Under the pieces are notes generated by a model, which saw nothing but the letters and a program-made list of their open reading frames with translations, made no database searches and was not told where the DNA came from. Shown piece after piece: positions 30,991-42,385 of a stretch of 64,000 bases of DNA. The DNA comes from Leuctra nigra. Lineage: Eukaryota > Arthropoda > Insecta > Plecoptera > Leuctridae. The first letter of the stretch is position 1; each line of letters opens with the position of its first letter. The position numbers and the translations under genes are program-made. The stretch spans positions 21,331,073 to 21,395,072 of the forward strand of contig OW203767.1 in NCBI GenBank assembly GCA_934045905.1. Direction: 5' to 3'.

Positions 30991-31089
30991 TTCGTTGATT
31001 TGCACAACAATTATTTTAAAACCTCATAAAATCAATGAAAATAGTTTAACAAAAAATAAATTTCTCTCGCTGGCATCTACGAAGTACAC

Positions 31090-31265
31090 TTGCTCTCAAC
31101 ACCGATGGAGGCGCCGTTCCCTTGCAATGATCTTGTCCCCTGCATCATCCAAGTGTGCCCACATCGCCAGTACCACTTTACATGCACGGAGGATACCACA
31201 AGCTGGGAGGTCTCCACTCACCAGTGACGGCCAGCCAGAGCAGAAAATACCAGCGGTGTCTGTTT
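31090..31265 (-). pseudogene. Coding-like GC patch, unrecognised
   Basis: The minus strand has a strong acceptor (TTTTTTTCTAATAAAGCAAACAG) followed by GTCACTG|GTGAGT, bounding a 45-bp mini-exon. The read-through frame is open for over 50 codons (CGILRACKVVLAMWAHLDD). The plus frame is open too (30995-31285). G+C is well above the flanks, and no family is recognised. Confidence 0.3.
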
Positions 31266-31289
31266 GCTTTATTAGAAAAAAATAAGAAA

Positions 31290-33580
31290 TAAAAATAATA
31301 AAACATGATACAAAACCTCACGTCTAAAAATCAGAACCACCAATGAGAAACTAGTATTTGTTTCATAAAAACTCCTCCCATTTTCCCATTGTAACTGGTG
31401 TGTATGTAGGCGTGGCTTTTGCAATTTATAAAAAAAAAATATATGCTTACATAGAGTGTTGGAAACCAGTTGTTGATGATTTTGCCTGACAGTTGGCGCT
31501 GCCGGTTGCGAGAAAGCGAAATGTTTGCATTTTAGAACAAGAGATATTACACGGTCTTCAGAATAGTATTGTGTGGAATTGTATTGTGTTGATGTTTTTT
31601 TGTCGAGGTTGGGTGTATCGAGATTCATGTAAATTATAATCAAGATAAGGAGAGAAACGTTTATAAGAAGATAAAAATGGCCTGATATTGATTTTGTATT
31701 GTGCAGAATAAAGACTGATTAATTTATTTGCATTGTTACATGAATGTCTTATTTAGATAATTACGTCAATCATGGATAATTGTATTATTTTCTGTCTAAT
31801 GAAAATATACTATGTCTTTTACATTTTAATAATGTGGGAACAAAATTAATATGACAATGAAATTTATATAAAAAAAATACAATTCTAAAATTATCACTTT
31901 CATCATTACGAAGGAAAAATCTGATCTGATTTATTTTTGAAAAACCGATGTATGGCAATTTAATTGGACAATTTCAATCAAGCAATTTGATTGCAAGATT
32001 ACAATCAAAATGTAATTTTATAGGCTAGAATTTGAAATTGTTCAATTTCAATTGACTTGGAGTAATATGGGTTTAAGATAATTTGGAGTAATTCGGAAAA
32101 TATGGAAGCTCTATTTCTAACAAATTACGCAAAGCTTGATCATCAAAATGTATTTTCGTGTTCTTATAAAACACGAATAAACATCTGGAATGACAAACTG
32201 CACTTGCATTTTTTTAATAACGCCAGCCAAACACTAATTTCTGAATTCTTTTTATGTAAAATATGCTGCTTATTCGTTTTTTCACGTCTAGCATTGCACA
32301 TTATTTGACTTGTCTTTTCTGAAATTAAAACATTCCTGAACTTTCATAACTAAATTTCTAAACAAATTAAAACGAAAAAATCAATGTTCGTGTCTTAAAT
32401 TTCTGAATCAATAATTTATTCCATTTTTATTAATTATTTAAATCTCACTAATATTATAATTACCGTGCAGGAATGTGTTCTGAATTCTCTGTTGTGCCAG
32501 GTGCGTCGTTAATGATCTCTTGGTCCACCTGCATCCTTCAGGCTGTCATCTGTCAGAAGTAATTATCAATCAAGTCGTCCTGCAGTTATCTTATTAAACA
32601 CTCTATAAGAGACAAACGGTTAAATCAACAACTGTTTATTGCTTGATTTTCAAGTCAGAATTCGGATCAAAGTTAATTTTTTTAACTTAATTTTTTAACT
32701 TAAACATTTAACTTAAAAATTTAACTTTTTAACTTATTATTTTTTAACAAAACAAGAAGAATTAATTAACGATAGTTCATGTTCAACCAAGAAAAATAAC
32801 GTCAAAATTTGGTAACAAACATACTAATAAACTAATGTTGTATTATTAATAATCATGCAAAAACCAGGTTGCTGATAACATTGTTGTTTACGTCAGGGTC
32901 AAAACTCAAAATCAATGTCAATTTTTTTTTCTCCTGAATGTCGATTCAGTTGCAAGATTTGCCTTGAAAATTTAGAATTTTGAGAAGAAAAGAATTGTGT
33001 TTATTCCTGTTTACGAATATATACACTCTCATATTTTCGTAAAATTTAACACAACTTAACCGTTGTTAAGTACGTTTAAAGTAGGTAAACAAAATTTACG
33101 GTATAATATATTGACAACTCATACTAGTAAAATCGTAACTGGTATGACCCAAGAATTTTAATTTAAACGTAAAACAATTGACCGTTGTTAAGGATGAATT
33201 AACAGTGTAAAGAAATTGAAGATACTATTGCTAACTCAATTACTCTAAAAAATAAAGTTAATTTAAACGTAAGCAAATTTAAGTAGATTAATCCATTAAT
33301 CCATAGCAACCGTTGTTATGGATGTTAATATTAGAGTCAGGGCCGGTTATCAAAGTCAATCTGAGCCGGATTACCTAAATATTGGACTAAATTGGTGGCA
33401 CAGCCAATCAGACACCTCAAAATGCTTGAAACAGTTGAATTTTATCCATAAGTTAGTTACCAGCACAAATCTACCGGACCTAAACTATCTTTATGATTGC
33501 TAACTCAAGACATAAAATCGAACAGGAATGACCTTAGAGTTTTAATTTAAACGTAAGAAATTGTAAGTAGACGTCCCTAT
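31290..33580. other. AT-rich stretch without genes
   Basis: Repeated TTTAACTTAA words occur near 32680-32735. The word TTTAAACGTAA recurs at 33167, 33263 and 33547, hinting at an old local repeat of about 100-280 bp. Confidence 0.4.
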
Positions 33581-33582
33581 TA

Positions 33583-33901
33583 CCCCCCCCCCCCCCCTGC
33601 CCGTATTGATCACCGTGTCCCCATGATTCCTGACGTCACGGGGGTGTGGAGGGTGGTGGTCCAGGGGGTGGGGGATGTAATATCTGTCAGCATCACAGCC
33701 CCGTCTGATTGTGTTATTGCCGGACATAGCTGCGAGATTGGGAAGCTGGATACAGAACTGGCGACGTCTTTAATAGCGCTCACGATTTATTGCCAGAGTA
33801 ATAACCATGCAGCACGGGTTACACTTGGGCGGGGGTTAATGACGCACGCGGTTGCAGCGAGATGCACTTATACGTGTATTAATGAACATAATTTTAAGTG
33901 A
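33583..33901 (+). other. C15 tract and balanced-composition patch with 92-codon frame
   Basis: C15 (33583-33597) precedes sequence with TGACGTCA at 33632. An open frame runs from 33623 to 33901. G/T-rich runs dominate the first part of the frame and no domain is recognised, so coding is unproven. Confidence 0.25.
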
Positions 33902-33923
33902 GATCTCTAATGTCCGTCCGTCC

Positions 33924-33996
33924 GACCGGGTAGCTCAGTTGGTAGAGCTCTCGCCCGGCAAGTGAGAGGTCCCGGGTTCGAGCCCCGGTTCGGTCG
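33924..33996 (+). tRNA. tRNA-Ala(GGC)-like gene, probably a SINE head or pseudo-tRNA
   Basis: A complete 73-nt cloverleaf: acceptor 7 bp (two G-T pairs), D arm GCTC/GAGC, anticodon stem CTCGC/GTGAG, T arm CCGGG/CCCGG with loop TTCGAGC. It has pol III A and B boxes and a T5 terminator at 34002. Position 33 is C instead of the near-universal U. The anticodon would be GGC (Ala), rare in animals. The Ala identity pair G3-U70 is absent and the discriminator is G. These features suggest a tRNA-derived element rather than a translating tRNA. A truncated relative lies at 47090-47135. Confidence 0.55.
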
Positions 33997-34059
33997 GATA
34001 TTTTTCACAACGCACATCCCTTCAGCGTCACTATTACCCCTATGCTACATTCCTGTTTT

Positions 34060-34480
34060 TATTTTATTTTTTGTGTTACAATTCTAGGTCAAATTGTTCA
34101 AACTAATCGATCTGAAATTTTGCACACACACTAATGTCATGTATGAGCAGTCACGAGTATAGTTTTAGAACGAGATCCAGTGATTGGTTGAACATTAAAA
34201 TTGGAACCGTTTGACCGATCAACTTAAAATTTTGCTTGGTCATTGGGACCATCATTTTAGGTGGTTTTGACAATTTTCAGAGAGATCTGTCAAGAACTAC
34301 AAGATTTATTGACATTTTCCAGTAATTATAAGATTGTTCTGAAACATTTTTTCAAGTTTATTCAAAGAAATGTAATGCAATTATCACGTTTAAGTATATT
34401 ATTTCAAAATACATCTTTCTTCCGTTGTGTTTCTTTCAATACAATTGAACAATTGAAAAATGTTTCTCCCCTATCAAAAT
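34060..34480 (+). mobile_element. Family A repeat fragment
   Basis: ATCGATCTGAAATTTTGCAC, AACGAGATCCAGTGATTGG and TGACCGATCAACTTAAAAT match the copies at 42594 and 46510. Confidence 0.65.
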
Positions 34481-34535
34481 AAACAAGATTGAGATCTGTT
34501 ACCATAGCAACCATGGTGTTGCAACTACCCTATTG
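34481..34535 (-). mobile_element. Family B end fragment
   Basis: GATCTGTTACCATAGCAACC followed by GTTGCAACTACCC is the inverse of the left end at 14941. Confidence 0.6.
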
Positions 34536-34854
34536 ACAAATTGACATTTTTTATAACAATTTCCTAGTGTAATACTACCTTGACTCAGTGGCAATTCTAT
34601 CTGGGGGGCGATAGAACGGAATGCGAAGACCGAAATGACACTTATTCTTGAAATCTTCCTTGACTGGAATGTGCAATATTATCACTGCCTATACATGACA
34701 TGTCTGTCGTGTGGGAATGATGGGATCTGTTCCCTTGACATCTCTGGGATGCAATATGTTCAGGGGGCTGAGATTAGCTGATGATGGGAGATTTTGTCAG
34801 GTGAGGAGGTTTATTACTTTATTGAGAGTTGTTTTTGGCTTAGGTGGCTGACAG

Positions 34855-35090
34855 GAGAATTACGTAATATCTGAAACTTTGAGGTAAAAGGGCCAATCCA
34901 TTTCAATGATTATTGAGGTGAGCTGAAAAACAGTAATTCTGTCTTCATCCAATCATGTTTGTAATGTGACATGAGTCATTGTGTAATACTTCAATATAAC
35001 TGTAAATTGTTGACATCAGTCATATGGCAATTGATAGAGCTTGATTAGATCATTAAAAATGTGTGCAACACAAAATCCAGAAAAGGAATC
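34855..35090 (+). repeat. Family F interspersed repeat
   Basis: Shares TCCATTTCAAT, GTAATGTGACATGAGT, AATACTTCAATATAAC and GATAGAGCTTGATTA, in order, with 59255-59430. Confidence 0.7.
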
Positions 35091-35895
35091 GGGCCTTTTA
35101 AGACATAAACCTTCATGCATTTGTCTTCTTTCAATGTTTATAGTTAAAACTCATCAAATTTATAACAAATTACCAAAACAAATTACTTTTGACCACTGTT
35201 TTCTTTTAATATTTTAGTCAACCTAATTATTTTCAGAGTGCTAACTCGTTAAAAACCACCAATTTTATGTCCAATAATAAAGTACTAGATGAAAAAAGGC
35301 TTATTTTATCTATAGTCTACGGATTTTGTCCAGCTTCAATTTCTCTTCACCGATATTGCAAATGTTGGACATTGAACAAATGTGTTTGCTTCTATAATGT
35401 CCTTCAATACTGTCACTACAAAGTATGTGGTGAAACAATCTCTCGATCTCCAGCCAGATTAGTGTTACAATGTAGAGGGTTGTTACACTTGATGGGGTTA
35501 TGGTCACACAGGGGGAGGGGGGGGGGGGGGGTGATATGGTGTCAGATGCAGCTACAGAGATGCTGGGTAAGATGAGATCAGAGCAACTTTGTCTAGTCGC
35601 GGTCAAGTATTGACCACACTTGACTCTAAAGATGAAAGTGATTACATTGCATGATGCATTAATTTATTTGAGGATATACATTATTTGACTATATTTGAGA
35701 TTTGTTGATTTGGTATTTATACAATTGTGTACTTTGCATATTTCAATGTAATTTGAGTTATCAAACAAAATATTTACTACCAAATATTTTTTCTATCTTC
35801 TAAAACTTAATTCAAATGGTATAGGTAATATAACTATATTTTTTATTTTGAACACAAGGATTAGCATGAATAATACATTCATGTATTACAAGAAT
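35091..35895. other. Intergenic stretch with G15 tract
   Basis: G15 at 35517-35531, preceded by GGGGGA. A 102-codon plus frame overlaps it but is not convincing. Confidence 0.4.
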
Positions 35896-35929
35896 GTACA
35901 AGACGAACAAGGCGACAAGGCGAACAAGG

Positions 35930-36205
35930 CGATACAAGACGAACATCGGTCTGCACTCATTCCTGGGTAGAACTTGTCGGCTCTGGAACCGCTTGCCAGC
36001 GAAGAAGATGGAGTCCCTACCTGACGCTGCCCAATTGGAGAATATACTCTCCGATGAATTCCAGATCTGATTTCTTGAATATTGTCAATTGCATTGTAAC
36101 AACACTTAAATGTATTTTATATATGTAATTCCATCTTCAGCCACCGGAAATTTATTTCCAAAGCTGTGTAAAATTAAATAAAATAAAATAAATAAATGTA
36201 TTATA
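35930..36205 (+). mobile_element. 3' end of a non-LTR (LINE) retrotransposon
   Basis: A frame reads GLHSFLGRTCRLWNRLPAKK and stops at about 36070. The SF...RT..LWN.LP pattern is the typical C-terminus of Jockey/CR1-type ORF2 proteins. It is followed by a short 3' UTR and a TAAA-rich tail at 36170-36200. The copy is 5'-truncated, as LINE insertions usually are; no reverse-transcriptase core is present. Confidence 0.75.
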
Positions 36206-38500
36206 ATTCTTAAAATTCTCCAAAATTCTTAAGAAACCTTGAATATACTCTTGATTAAAATTTATTGTACTTACCTTAATTCCACAAATATCCAATTTAG
36301 TCTCGTATTTTCTCAACAATCAGCAATCTTCTCGTTTCCATTTTACGATCGCATTCAGCAAGCTGCGTGTCATTTTCAATGATCCGAAATGACTACACAA
36401 TCTGATACTAATCGGAAATAATTTTAAGAAAACGACTTTTAATTAATTTTGAAAGATAAATGGTGTGTTAGCTTTATTATTTGACACACGACACGCTTGG
36501 AAATCAGATAACAAACGAAAGAAGACAAATTATTCCAGATACAATCAAAATTATATTGACTTCCGTGAATTGTTTTAATTCCCATCATTATAAGCCTCAG
36601 AATCGTCTTTTGAGCTACATCTTTAATAATTGTCTCCTCTAACAAACCGCACTGCAATTTATCCTGTCCAACTCTATTAGAGCAATAAACTTCAAAAGAC
36701 TTTATCAAATAACCACCCCAATCTTCACAATACATCACCAATTAGGTCAAAAGCATTTAATTAAACTCATAAACTAATTTAATACATCCTAGTTTCAACC
36801 CCAAATTAATATTAACATCCCTCTTCAATAATCATGTCATATTTAACCTGACAAAATATAACTATTCGTCTTCTACTTAAGAGGATCATAACTATGAATA
36901 TAGGTTAACATTTAAATATCTTAATTTTAATAACATAACCCTTTTTATGCGTATTACCTTGTCATAGATATCAATAGTAGCTCTATACTTAGAGCTGGGG
37001 GGCCCCTCTTCTACCTTGTCGATACGGATATATTATTAAGACGTTACTCTTTCTACACTGCTTATGTAATTTATCATACTTAATTAGTAATAATAATAGG
37101 TTGTTACTTTGTGAATAATATCTTTGTTTGTTTGTATGTTTTTTTCTGAGTTGTTTATTACTTAAAGTATAGATCACCTGGCATATGCATTTGTCTCAAT
37201 CAAATTGTGAGTAGATAATGTATCATAAATTACGGTTTGGATTTCTGGGGGGGATTTTCTATTAAGATTATTGATCAAATATTTATTCGATCCGTATCGA
37301 TTTGAATTATATTAAATCTGAGCTAAAAGAAAGGTAATAGTTGTGTTTACTTTCGCTCCGAAGGGGTTGAATTTAAACGCCAATCTCTCTTTTATCTGAG
37401 TAATAAATTTTATTTTTATTTATACCTATAGTGGGTTTGACAGAAATCTGCACATTTTGTCAGATGAGATTTTGGTGAGATAATAGCCTTGTGCCCGTTT
37501 CGATGGTTTCATGAACATTTGGCCGATTGAGAGAAAACTTCCTGGAATAAAATGATTACACGTTGTCAAAACCAATCATTCAATAACATCAATAATTAGA
37601 CTTCAATCAGAATGGGTTCTTTTTCCATCGCAGGAGGTCCAATTTCTAGAAACACGGAATCAGAATTGATCTTTGACTTTACGGAAAATTAAAAATTATT
37701 CGTGATTCTAATCGAAAAATGCGTTTCATAATTTTCGTTTGTCTTTATACTTAAAAAGGCTTCACGAATGCGGATATTGGGAAAAGGTGATTATAAAATC
37801 ATCGGGACAGAAATATTAACTATTGTTAGGAATGATTTTGATTGTCTGTTCATAAAAAGAAAACTGTTATTTACTGAATATTATGTAACAGAAAACTCCT
37901 CTAAGTACTGTATATAATTTTGTAAAAAATCAAAAGTTCCAATAGGCGGAAAGAATTTAATGAATTACCTAACTTAGAAAATTCGATAATACATATTTAG
38001 TAAACTCAGATTGAGTATTAAATCATTACTTCCTCAGTTACAAGAACAGGATTATTCATTGAAAGAAATCGATTAATTTTCATCACAGGAGATTTATGTC
38101 TACGAAAGAGAGTCACATGCATGAAGACTTTTCATGTCTTCTGGTCCTTTTCTCTTTGAAAGATGTCAACCAAATCCTATCGTTCATCACAATTACTGGC
38201 ACTGATAACCTCGTTTTTTAGCTCCATAACCATAAGCCATAATAACTAACAAATCTTAAAATATTTTTAAACTAATAAACTATAATGAAAATTCCATCAG
38301 ACAATTAATACCTATGTTTTTTTTACATATTTCTATTAAAATACTGAATTATTTGGGTAATCATTTAAAATATATGGAAAAAGTTCCAATACCTTAAAAA
38401 AGTGAAAGTGAGTATGAGAAAAAAACAGTGAGGAAATTGTTATCAACCAATAGGAATTCAGCAGGCATTTCGTTTGGTTGATACATTTTCTCGTTATTTT
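36206..38500. other. AT-rich stretch without genes
   Basis: No convincing gene. A GGGGGGCCCC word occurs near 36999. Confidence 0.45.
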
Positions 38501-38840
38501 TCAATTTTCATTTTATTTCAAGAAGGACTTCCCCAAAATCCAAATCCATGACATCACATCAACCACACCTCGATTTAACAGCAACCTAATGACAGTCTCG
38601 TCTCCAATCCCCACACAACCGTGCGTCATTAAAGTCGGCACAAAAACGCTCATCCCTCACACATTTCTCTCCGCCACGATTCCTGCGTCGATACGCGCCT
38701 CCGTTCCGCCCTGGGTATGTAATAACTCGTATCAATATCACAGCTGTCAGTCATCTACCCAACATAATGAACCATTTTTATCACAAAACACAAGGAATTT
38801 ACATACGAAATTATTAAATTACTTAATTGGATTTTGAGTA
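38500..38840 (+). other. C-rich patch with a 119-codon frame
   Basis: The frame from 38478 to 38837 crosses a C-rich unique patch (38525-38725). A possible donor (CTGG|GTATGT) occurs at 38714. No domain or clear codon bias was found. Confidence 0.2.
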
Positions 38841-39750
38841 AGGTTAATTTGTGTTTTATGTAAATTATAACTATAGTTGAAGCTATTAGTTTATAGAACG
38901 TAAGCTTTTGTTGTTTTTTATGTTCTGATAGTTTTTTTTTTGGTTGTTTCGTGAGGTCCTACGGGTGGCACGAGCTCGGTGCTTGCTTCAGCCCTCAGGC
39001 GTCTGCTAAAGCAAGGTGCACATTGCTGATTGCTACCTTCTTCCATGTACCATTGCGTGTAATATTATTTAATGAGTCCATAAGATTCATATGAGTGAGG
39101 TTTTTGAAACCGGTGAAAATATTAGATGGAATTAAGTTCGCATGTGCGGTTTTATTTGGGTCATAATTTAGGGTTTGATATTTTTATAGTATTAAGGTGC
39201 GTCAGTAATATTAAAAGGTTTATGGTTAGAAAATCATGACTGTCAAAATCAAGATCTTAGGTATTTTGATCGTGTTGTCCCACAATAATTTTCTTTGAAT
39301 ATGGCTTATGGTTCTATACTAAAGATTGTAAATTATGATCGTACGTACCCACAATTCCCATGAACATCTGAGAATGTACGAACATTTTACATAAATAAAA
39401 TTGGAATATTTCGTTGGGTAAATAGATTCGTTCTGAAATATTGACTTGAAGTAGAGGACTGTGACTGTGACTATTATCTTTTATGATTTTGTCCTAACTG
39501 TTTACATGGCTTGGAGCTAAGTTTGGTGAACATTTCGGAGAAATTCACAATTACAGTTCATTGGTTGATGTATCATCTTTATTTTATATAATGCACTGTG
39601 CTGTTGCATTTCTAACTTTCTGAAGTAATTTGTAAGCTTTTCTAAACGCACAATCGAGAAAAATTGTTTTCCGAGTTTCTTAATCAACATTTTTGTTGTT
39701 CGTTTGTAAATGTTTGTAATATTTAATTCGTAATTGGCACTACTAAAAAC
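38841..39750. other. Intergenic stretch
   Basis: A GC-richer strip at 38950-39045 (GGCACGAGCTCGGTGC) is unlike its flanks but unrecognised. Confidence 0.35.
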
Positions 39751-39755
39751 GGTAT

Positions 39756-39905
39756 CTGAACGAAACGGATTGGCTGCTGGCCAGGATCCTTGACAATAAA
39801 TCCTTGTTATTATCAATGAAACAAGAGCTCAAACTAGACTTAGATGAAGAGAACATATAAGACTGCATCGGATGATGCCACCAAATCTTGTTTAGTTAGT
39901 CCGAC
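39756..39905 (+). mobile_element. Family E repeat copy
   Basis: GAACGAAACGGATTGGC, TCCTTGACAATAAATCCTTG and GCATCGGATGATGCCACC match copies at 25826 (inverse) and 62045. Confidence 0.75.
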
Positions 39906-41220
39906 TCTTTATCGAATCGTACCTTTAAGTATAGGTACCCATAAGCATTGACTACCAAATAAGTTCATAAAAAAAAGCATTTTAATAATTTTTACAGAAA
40001 ACTAGGTACCTAAGCATATTGTGGTACACTTTTTTAATTCAATACCTATATACCTGTAGTAAAAAGTACTTACATTAAATTATCTTTCCGGGTATAGGTA
40101 TGAAGGATTTTTACTTTTAAAAAGAGAATAAATTAACGTCACTTCTTTAAAACAAAGTAGCTTAAAATACCCAACATATTATCACATACCCCAAAATCAC
40201 CAATCAACCAAATCAAACAACCCCTCATAACTTTAAAACAAACACACACAAAAATCATGCATCACCAGAGGCTATTCCCAAAACAACATCATCCCAATAA
40301 ACCCAACAAGAAGACTCCTAAATCATCCCAAATAGCCCTCAATAAAATCATTAATCACATTATCATCTGCTTAAGGGTATTGGCCACCCCTAAGTCCATC
40401 TTGTACTCACCTTAACATTGCACGTGACTAATTCTACGCTCAACGCTTCGGACCTCACAGCACCAAAGCAATCAGATGGCAAAGAGGTTACAATTATGTT
40501 AATCACTATAATATACATCACCAAGTAAACATTGGCCCATGTAATTATAGTGAATATTGATGGACAGTATAATATGATTGGCCGTCAAGAATACAATGGC
40601 TCCATTGCAAGGAGAAAATAGATGTTGTGTTTTTTTATTCTTTTATTAAAATCTGTATACAAAAGGCCGTGCCTAAATTTCACGTTACAAAGGATTTTTG
40701 AAATATGGCGCAAGTCCGGTATGTCTAAATTTGATGGAATAATTAGAGTAGTGATGGTGGAGTGAATGAATATGGTGAAAGAAAATTAGCGTTTGTTATG
40801 GTGAAAGAGTTGATTCAGGAAAAATGTAAAAGCATGGTCTACAACGTTGCTTATAACGAATCCATAAAACAAAAAAATATTCAGTAAATTTTAAGCTTCC
40901 TACTTTACAATAACTAGATATTTAGTTCTTCGTTGCGGTGCGTATGAAAACGAAATAGATAGATAAATGTTAGTTGCTTTTATTACATAAGATTAATTGT
41001 CGAGGACAATAAAAACGTGGCTATATAATATCTGTAAGACAGAAGTATCAAAGAACCTAGATAAAAGACTCAATTTCAAGGCATATTTAATTTTCAGAAG
41101 TCCACTAAAAGCAAAAAAGCTCAATCATTTGACTAAAGCTTCTAAAGAAACTTGTAGAAAGTCTAGCCCAAATAGTCCAATAAACACGGATAAAAATTCT
41201 CACCCTATTTACTCACCCCC
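39906..41220. other. AT-rich stretch
   Basis: No gene was seen. Confidence 0.5.
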
Positions 41221-41225
41221 GTTTG

Positions 41226-41488
41226 CTAGGTCGTGACCGAGTTGTTTTGAACTGGCACTAGGCAGGTCCTGGGTTCGATTCCCGTGCCCGTCTTTCTTGA
41301 CTGAGAGCTTATCGTGGTGGCTCCTCATTCGAGAGGTAAATACTGGGAAGGTTCCCTACTAATTAGCCACGACCGCCTCTTTCCCAACTTCCATCTTAAC
41401 CAATTCTTCTTCATCATCAACTCATAAAATCATCAAAATAATATCATCCATCGCCCCTGGTTGCTGAACAGTGCGACGTTAAAAACCA
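41226..41488 (+). mobile_element. tRNA-derived SINE copy
   Basis: B box GGGTTCGATTCCCG at 41272, middle block GGGAAGGTTCCCTACTAAT, tail GAACAGTGCGACGTTAAAAA. Same orientation as 60097-60370. Confidence 0.8.
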
Positions 41489-41512
41489 CTAATTGTCGTG
41501 ACACTGGCGTTG

Positions 41513-42022
41513 GTATAGGTTAGGCCACAATTGTCGTAATGCCTAATGTTTAATGTTTAGTGTTTAATGCTTAATGTCTAATGTTTAAGGAGGGCCAGAA
41601 TAGGTTCTTATTTCAACTGTAGTAGCGCTAGTGTCTCCAGAGCCTCCTGAAGATTTACAGCCTTCATTTGAAACAAAAATCTGCTCTAAAATTAGTAAAT
41701 TACTTATTTCGTCTTGTCAAATACATTACTATCTAGTTTAATATTATCTGCCACTTATCTGCAATTTTAAATGTTGTTGTTACAAGTTCTGAATTTCTCC
41801 ACTGCGCAGCAACAATAGTAAGTCTTTCTGATTGGCTTGTCGTAAGGTTTTTGTCATAAGAAATGGATTTTATTCAATTCTTATTTCACTGCGACTAAAC
41901 ACTAATCACTATTTCATGTTGTGGCCCATATCACATAAACCCTATCATCCATTTCTCTTAAACACTAAGCACTAAACATTAAACATTAGACATTAAGCAT
42001 TACGACAATTGTGGCCTAGCCT
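41513..42022. mobile_element. 0.5-kb element with 60-70-bp terminal inverted repeats
   Basis: TAGGCCACAATTGTCGTAAT at 41521 is inverted at 41999-42018. The arms continue with shuffled TTAATGTTTAGTG-type hexamer repeats. The interior has no ORF. It lies directly behind a SINE tail. Confidence 0.75.
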
Positions 42023-42189
42023 TAAATTGTTCATTTTTTACGGTTTTTTTGGTCCGTGTTGTTATTTGATAACAAGAAAAGATAAGATGATGTTATTTTA
42101 AAAATAGTCTATGCTAATCTGATTGTGTGTTAAGGTTAATTTACTGCTGTGCGAATATGTGCGTGAGTGCGCGTGCGTGAGATCATGTC

Positions 42190-42218
42190 ACCCGTCACGT
42201 GATAAGCGAACACGTGAC
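42190..42218. promoter_or_regulatory. Pair of TCACGTGA/CACGTGA E-boxes
   Basis: GTCACGTGAT and CACGTGAC lie about 16 bp apart, resembling MITF/CLEAR-type bHLH sites. Function is inference. Confidence 0.25.
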
Positions 42219-42385
42219 AGCTGGAGTCCCTCAGGGTCTAGTCCAGGGTCCCGCAGGGTACAACATTGCACCCCGTAGTATCCAATTTTGAAAATGAAAA
42301 TATTTGAATATCTCTTCTTATGCTCTCTATGCAGAGTCCTGGGAAAGCAAACGGAAACCGCAAGGTTCGTCAGAGCGTTTTTTTT

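Noticed and set aside
33924..33996. Functional tRNA-Ala
   Set aside because: Loss of U33, lack of the G3-U70 Ala identity pair and a rare anticodon make a SINE or pseudo-tRNA more likely, although the fold is intact.
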